Source: Methanothrix sp. (GTDB taxonomy: Archaea > Halobacteriota > Methanosarcinia > Methanotrichales > Methanotrichaceae). From it: a DNA stretch of 8,772 bases. The stretch is from NCBI GenBank assembly GCA_028688535.1, contig JAQTXY010000055.1, forward strand, positions 1 through 8,772, written 5' to 3'. This document shows, piece by piece, positions 6,550 through 8,772 of the stretch. The notes beneath the pieces were generated by a model. That model ran no database searches. It was not told where the DNA came from and saw nothing but the letters and a program-made list of their open reading frames with translations. How positions within the stretch are numbered: position 1 is the first letter of the stretch; each line of letters starts with the position of its first letter. The translations under genes were made by a program, and so were the position numbers.

Positions 6550-7620
6550 ATGATTTCTAAAGAAGATATTCAGAAGATTTTGAAGGGATATGATAAGAAC
6601 GACCTTACCATTGCTACTATCTGCTCGCACAGCAGCCTGCAAATTTTTCATGGTGCGCGCATGGAGGGCTTCAAAACCATTGGAATCTGCATCGGGCAAC
6701 CTCCTCGGTTCTACGATGCCTTTCCCTTGGCAAAGCCGGATAAGTTCTTCTCAGTAGAGAGCTATAAGGCACTCTTGGATTATGCCGATGATCTCGTAGC
6801 TGAGAATGTAATAATTATTCCGCATGGCTCTCTGGTTGAGTATCTGGGGATCGAGAAGTTTGAGTCGCTGGCCGTTCCCACCTTCGGAAACCGGCGCGTT
6901 TTAGCCTGGGAAAGCGACCGAGAGATGGAAAGAGAATGGCTTCTCAAAGCTGGGGTAAATGTTCCCATGCGGTTTGAAGCGGCTGAGGATATCGACCGGC
7001 CTGTCATCATAAAGTATCACGGTGCCAAAGGCGGGCGAGGTTTCTTCATTGCCAAAACCAAGGAAGAGCTGCTCTCGAAGATGAAAGCGGAGGAGAAGTA
7101 CACCATTCAGGAGTTTATCCTGGGCACCAGATATTATATTCATTTCTTCTATTCGCCCATAAAACAGGAGGGCTACCAGCTTAGCAAGGGATCTTTGCAG
7201 ATGCTGGGCATCGATCGGCGCGTCGAGTCCAATGCCGACGAGATCTTTCGCATAGGAAGCATGAAAGAGCTGGCTGAGGCTGGCATCTATCCCAGCTTCG
7301 TAGTCACGGGCAACCTGCCGCTCGTCCTTCGCGAGTCTCTTCTGCCCCGTGCCTTTGAGCTGGGAGAGAGGGTAGTGGAGACCAGCCTGGACCTCTTTGG
7401 CGGGATGATCGGCGCCTTCAGCCTGGAAACCATAGTCACTGACGAGCTGGAGTTCAAGGTTTTCGAGATCTCTGCCAGAATCGTGGCGGGCACCAATCTC
7501 TATATGAGCGGATCGCCCTATTCCGATCTCATCCAGCCCGGTCTCTCCAATGGCAGGCGCATAGCCCAGGAGATCAAGCTGGCCAACGAAAGGAACCTGC
7601 TGCATGAGATCGTTTCTTAA
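6550..7620 (+). CDS. purP: PurP: formate-dependent AICAR formyltransferase (FAICAR synthetase)
   Basis: ATP-grasp ligase that joins formate to AICAR using ATP to give FAICAR, the archaeal replacement for the folate-dependent PurH transformylase, at the penultimate step of IMP synthesis. At 356 residues it matches the family length. The N-terminal block TIATICSHSSLQIF (20-33) holds His27, which aligns with the conserved His of Methanocaldococcus PurP in the nucleotide site. Next come PHGS (91-94), FGNRR (112-116), the ATP-grasp lysine region IIKYHGAKGGRGFF (153-166), ESN (226-228), TGNLPLVLRESLLP (253-266) and FEISARIVAGTN (305-316), which carries the metal-binding acidic residue. The ATG at 6550 is preferred because the family begins at this point; a partial AAAGGT sequence lies 7 bases before it. 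Archaea also have PurP paralogues of uncertain role, but the full conservation here favours the bona fide enzyme. Confidence 0.94.
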   Translation: MISKEDIQKILKGYDKNDLTIATICSHSSLQIFHGARMEGFKTIGICIGQPPRFYDAFPLAKPDKFFSVESYKALLDYADDLVAENVIIIPHGSLVEYLGIEKFESLAVPTFGNRRVLAWESDREMEREWLLKAGVNVPMRFEAAEDIDRPVIIKYHGAKGGRGFFIAKTKEELLSKMKAEEKYTIQEFILGTRYYIHFFYSPIKQEGYQLSKGSLQMLGIDRRVESNADEIFRIGSMKELAEAGIYPSFVVTGNLPLVLRESLLPRAFELGERVVETSLDLFGGMIGAFSLETIVTDELEFKVFEISARIVAGTNLYMSGSPYSDLIQPGLSNGRRIAQEIKLANERNLLHEIVS

Positions 7621-7669
7621 GGTCGTATCATAAATCTGAAAAGAAAGGCTTATCTTGGAGTGGTCAGAA

Positions 7670-7675
7670 GAGGTG
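7670..7675 (+). promoter_or_regulatory. Ribosome binding site of the tandem SIS gene
   Basis: GAGGTG lies five bases before the ATG at 7681. It is the strongest Shine-Dalgarno match in the window and fixes the start of the last, open-ended gene. Confidence 0.65.
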
Positions 7676-7680
7676 CCAGT

Positions 7681-8772
7681 ATGTCAGGCCTGATTAAGAC
7701 CTTCCAAGAGGCCACACTGCTTCAGTGCGGCTTTTTAGAGAAGTTGCTGGATCTGGAAATGGCAAGCGTTGCTGCCTTTTCCGATTCCATGGTGGAGTTC
7801 TTGAGACCGTCGCCGGACAACAGGTTCGTCTACGGCATTGCAGCGGGCCGGTCCGCTCTCGCTCTTTACAGCTTCTTGCAGCTTATCCAAAACCACTTTG
7901 ATAATGTATTTCCCTTCACCCTGGAAGATCCAGTGCAAAGGCACTATCGCAAGGGCAAGAATCTGGGGATTGCCATCTCCGGTTCAGGTGAGACACTGGC
8001 TGTAAATAAATATATTGATGATATCATCTCTCTGGGGGGTGATATCAAGCTGATAACTGCCAATGAGAATGGAACTGCGTATAAGATGGTGAGCGAGTAC
8101 GAACGTGGTTCGGTTTTGGTCTTCACAGCCAGGACAAAACAGTCAACCGACAAGGATACGAGGTCGCGTCTCTCTCCCATGGGCACTGAGTTTGAGCTGC
8201 AAGTACTGGCCTTCTTAAATGCTCTATTTGCAGATATCCAGTCCCGGCTGAAGGGAGAATGCGATCCTGCCTGTCCGCAATACCGCTCTGCAATTAAGGA
8301 CTTTGAAGAAAATGCCCGCCTCATCTCTCAAATGGACCCCGAGTATATGGAGCATTGGTTTGGCAGGCTGCTTCCCAGGAGCGGCAGATACATCATCGGC
8401 GGAGTAGGAAGGTCCGGCCTGGTGGCCCGCGCCTTTGAGATGAGGTTCACCCATCTCAATAAAATCAGCTACTGGGAGAGGGATTTCAATACGCCCAGCT
8501 TTCAGATCGGAGACGTTTACATTCCCATCACTGGGATCGGCAATACCTATGAGGCCTTGGAGGGAACTGTCACCGCTCTGAGCAAGGGAGCTGATGTGAT
8601 GCCCATTACCGCCAATCCCTCCTCCCGGCAGGTCCTGATGCTTAAAAAGCATGGCAGGGAAAAGGACATCGCAGTGATACCTGTAAAACCGGAATACAGG
8701 GAGCTTTTCCTGGGAGACACCAGCTCCACCACCTGGCTGATGTCTGAATATACTAAATTCCGCTATCCCATA
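7681..8772 (+). CDS. Tandem SIS-domain protein, 6-phospho-3-hexuloisomerase-like (3' end cut off)
   Basis: An open frame of 364 codons from the ATG at 7681 runs off the right edge without a stop. It contains two sugar-isomerase (SIS) domains. The first (about 48-182) has YGIAAGRSALAL (51-62), the phosphosugar loop SGSGET (100-105) and SPMGTEFEL (165-173), the last being the PMGTxFE signature of 6-phospho-3-hexuloisomerase (PHI). The second (from about 236) opens with IIGGVGRSGLVARAFEMR (238-255), again PHI-like, but its loop reads TGIGNT (284-289). The window stops about where a second PLGT-FE motif would be due. PHI interconverts fructose-6-phosphate and hexulose-6-phosphate and is usually a single-SIS protein of about 180-200 residues, so this is a duplicated version. 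It lies 60 bp after purP. A different sugar-phosphate isomerase, or a sugar-phosphate-binding regulator, is possible; the exact substrate is not established. Confidence 0.8.
   Translation, partial: MSGLIKTFQEATLLQCGFLEKLLDLEMASVAAFSDSMVEFLRPSPDNRFVYGIAAGRSALALYSFLQLIQNHFDNVFPFTLEDPVQRHYRKGKNLGIAISGSGETLAVNKYIDDIISLGGDIKLITANENGTAYKMVSEYERGSVLVFTARTKQSTDKDTRSRLSPMGTEFELQVLAFLNALFADIQSRLKGECDPACPQYRSAIKDFEENARLISQMDPEYMEHWFGRLLPRSGRYIIGGVGRSGLVARAFEMRFTHLNKISYWERDFNTPSFQIGDVYIPITGIGNTYEALEGTVTALSKGADVMPITANPSSRQVLMLKKHGREKDIAVIPVKPEYRELFLGDTSSTTWLMSEYTKFRYPI

Noticed and set aside
6901..7605. Minus-strand open frame (234 codons) opposite purP
   Set aside because: It mirrors the conserved ATP-grasp region and has no domain of its own.
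8224..8652. Minus-strand open frame opposite the tandem SIS gene
   Set aside because: The plus strand here carries clear SIS-domain motifs in one uninterrupted frame with a strong ribosome binding site; the antisense frame is a shadow.
1..8772. CRISPR arrays, tRNA genes, insertion sequences, phage or defence genes
   Set aside because: No spaced repeats, no tRNA-like cloverleaf sequence, no transposase motifs and no terminal inverted repeats were found; apart from the gap at 1400-1841 the window is ordinary housekeeping sequence.

Overview
The window looks like a piece of a methanogenic archaeon's chromosome, most likely of the Methanosarcinales / Methanothrix (Methanosaeta) type. The basis is a two-ring Cdc48/VAT ATPase, the archaeal formate-dependent purine enzyme PurP, a 6-oxopurine type MTA/MTI phosphorylase, archaeal TATA/BRE-like promoters, and Shine-Dalgarno sequences of the AGGTG/GGAGNTGA type. 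The genus is an inference from the protein repertoire and moderate GC content, not from a marker gene. No tRNA, rRNA, CRISPR array, insertion sequence or phage gene was seen.

Layout. Bases 10-4121 are read from the minus strand: a six-helix DUF998-type membrane protein (10-567), an MTIP-like nucleoside phosphorylase (644-1399), a 442-bp gap (1400-1841), and Cdc48/VAT (1842-4121). The gap holds a promoter, a palindrome, a possible decayed coding remnant and a terminator-like hairpin for the Cdc48 gene. A 185-bp divergent promoter region (4122-4306) separates this block from the plus-strand block: a GT35 alpha-glucan phosphorylase (4307-6496), PurP (6550-7620), and a tandem-SIS-domain protein of the 6-phospho-3-hexuloisomerase type (7681 to beyond the window end). 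The last gene is open at the right edge.

How the genes may work together. The plus-strand genes can be read as a path from stored glucan to nucleotides. The phosphorylase releases glucose-1-phosphate. A hexuloisomerase-type SIS enzyme belongs to the reverse ribulose-monophosphate route, by which many archaea make pentose phosphate (and formaldehyde) from fructose-6-phosphate. PurP uses formate to finish the purine ring. On the minus strand, the MTIP-like enzyme salvages purine from methylthio-nucleosides. This link is inferred from gene order and family knowledge; the spacings (53 and 60 bp) allow but do not prove cotranscription. Cdc48 is a housekeeping unfoldase, and its C-terminus ends in a hydrophobic-Tyr-X proteasome docking signature. 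The most unusual gene is the tandem SIS protein, whose two copies of the sugar-phosphate loop have diverged (SGSGET in the first, TGIGNT in the second).
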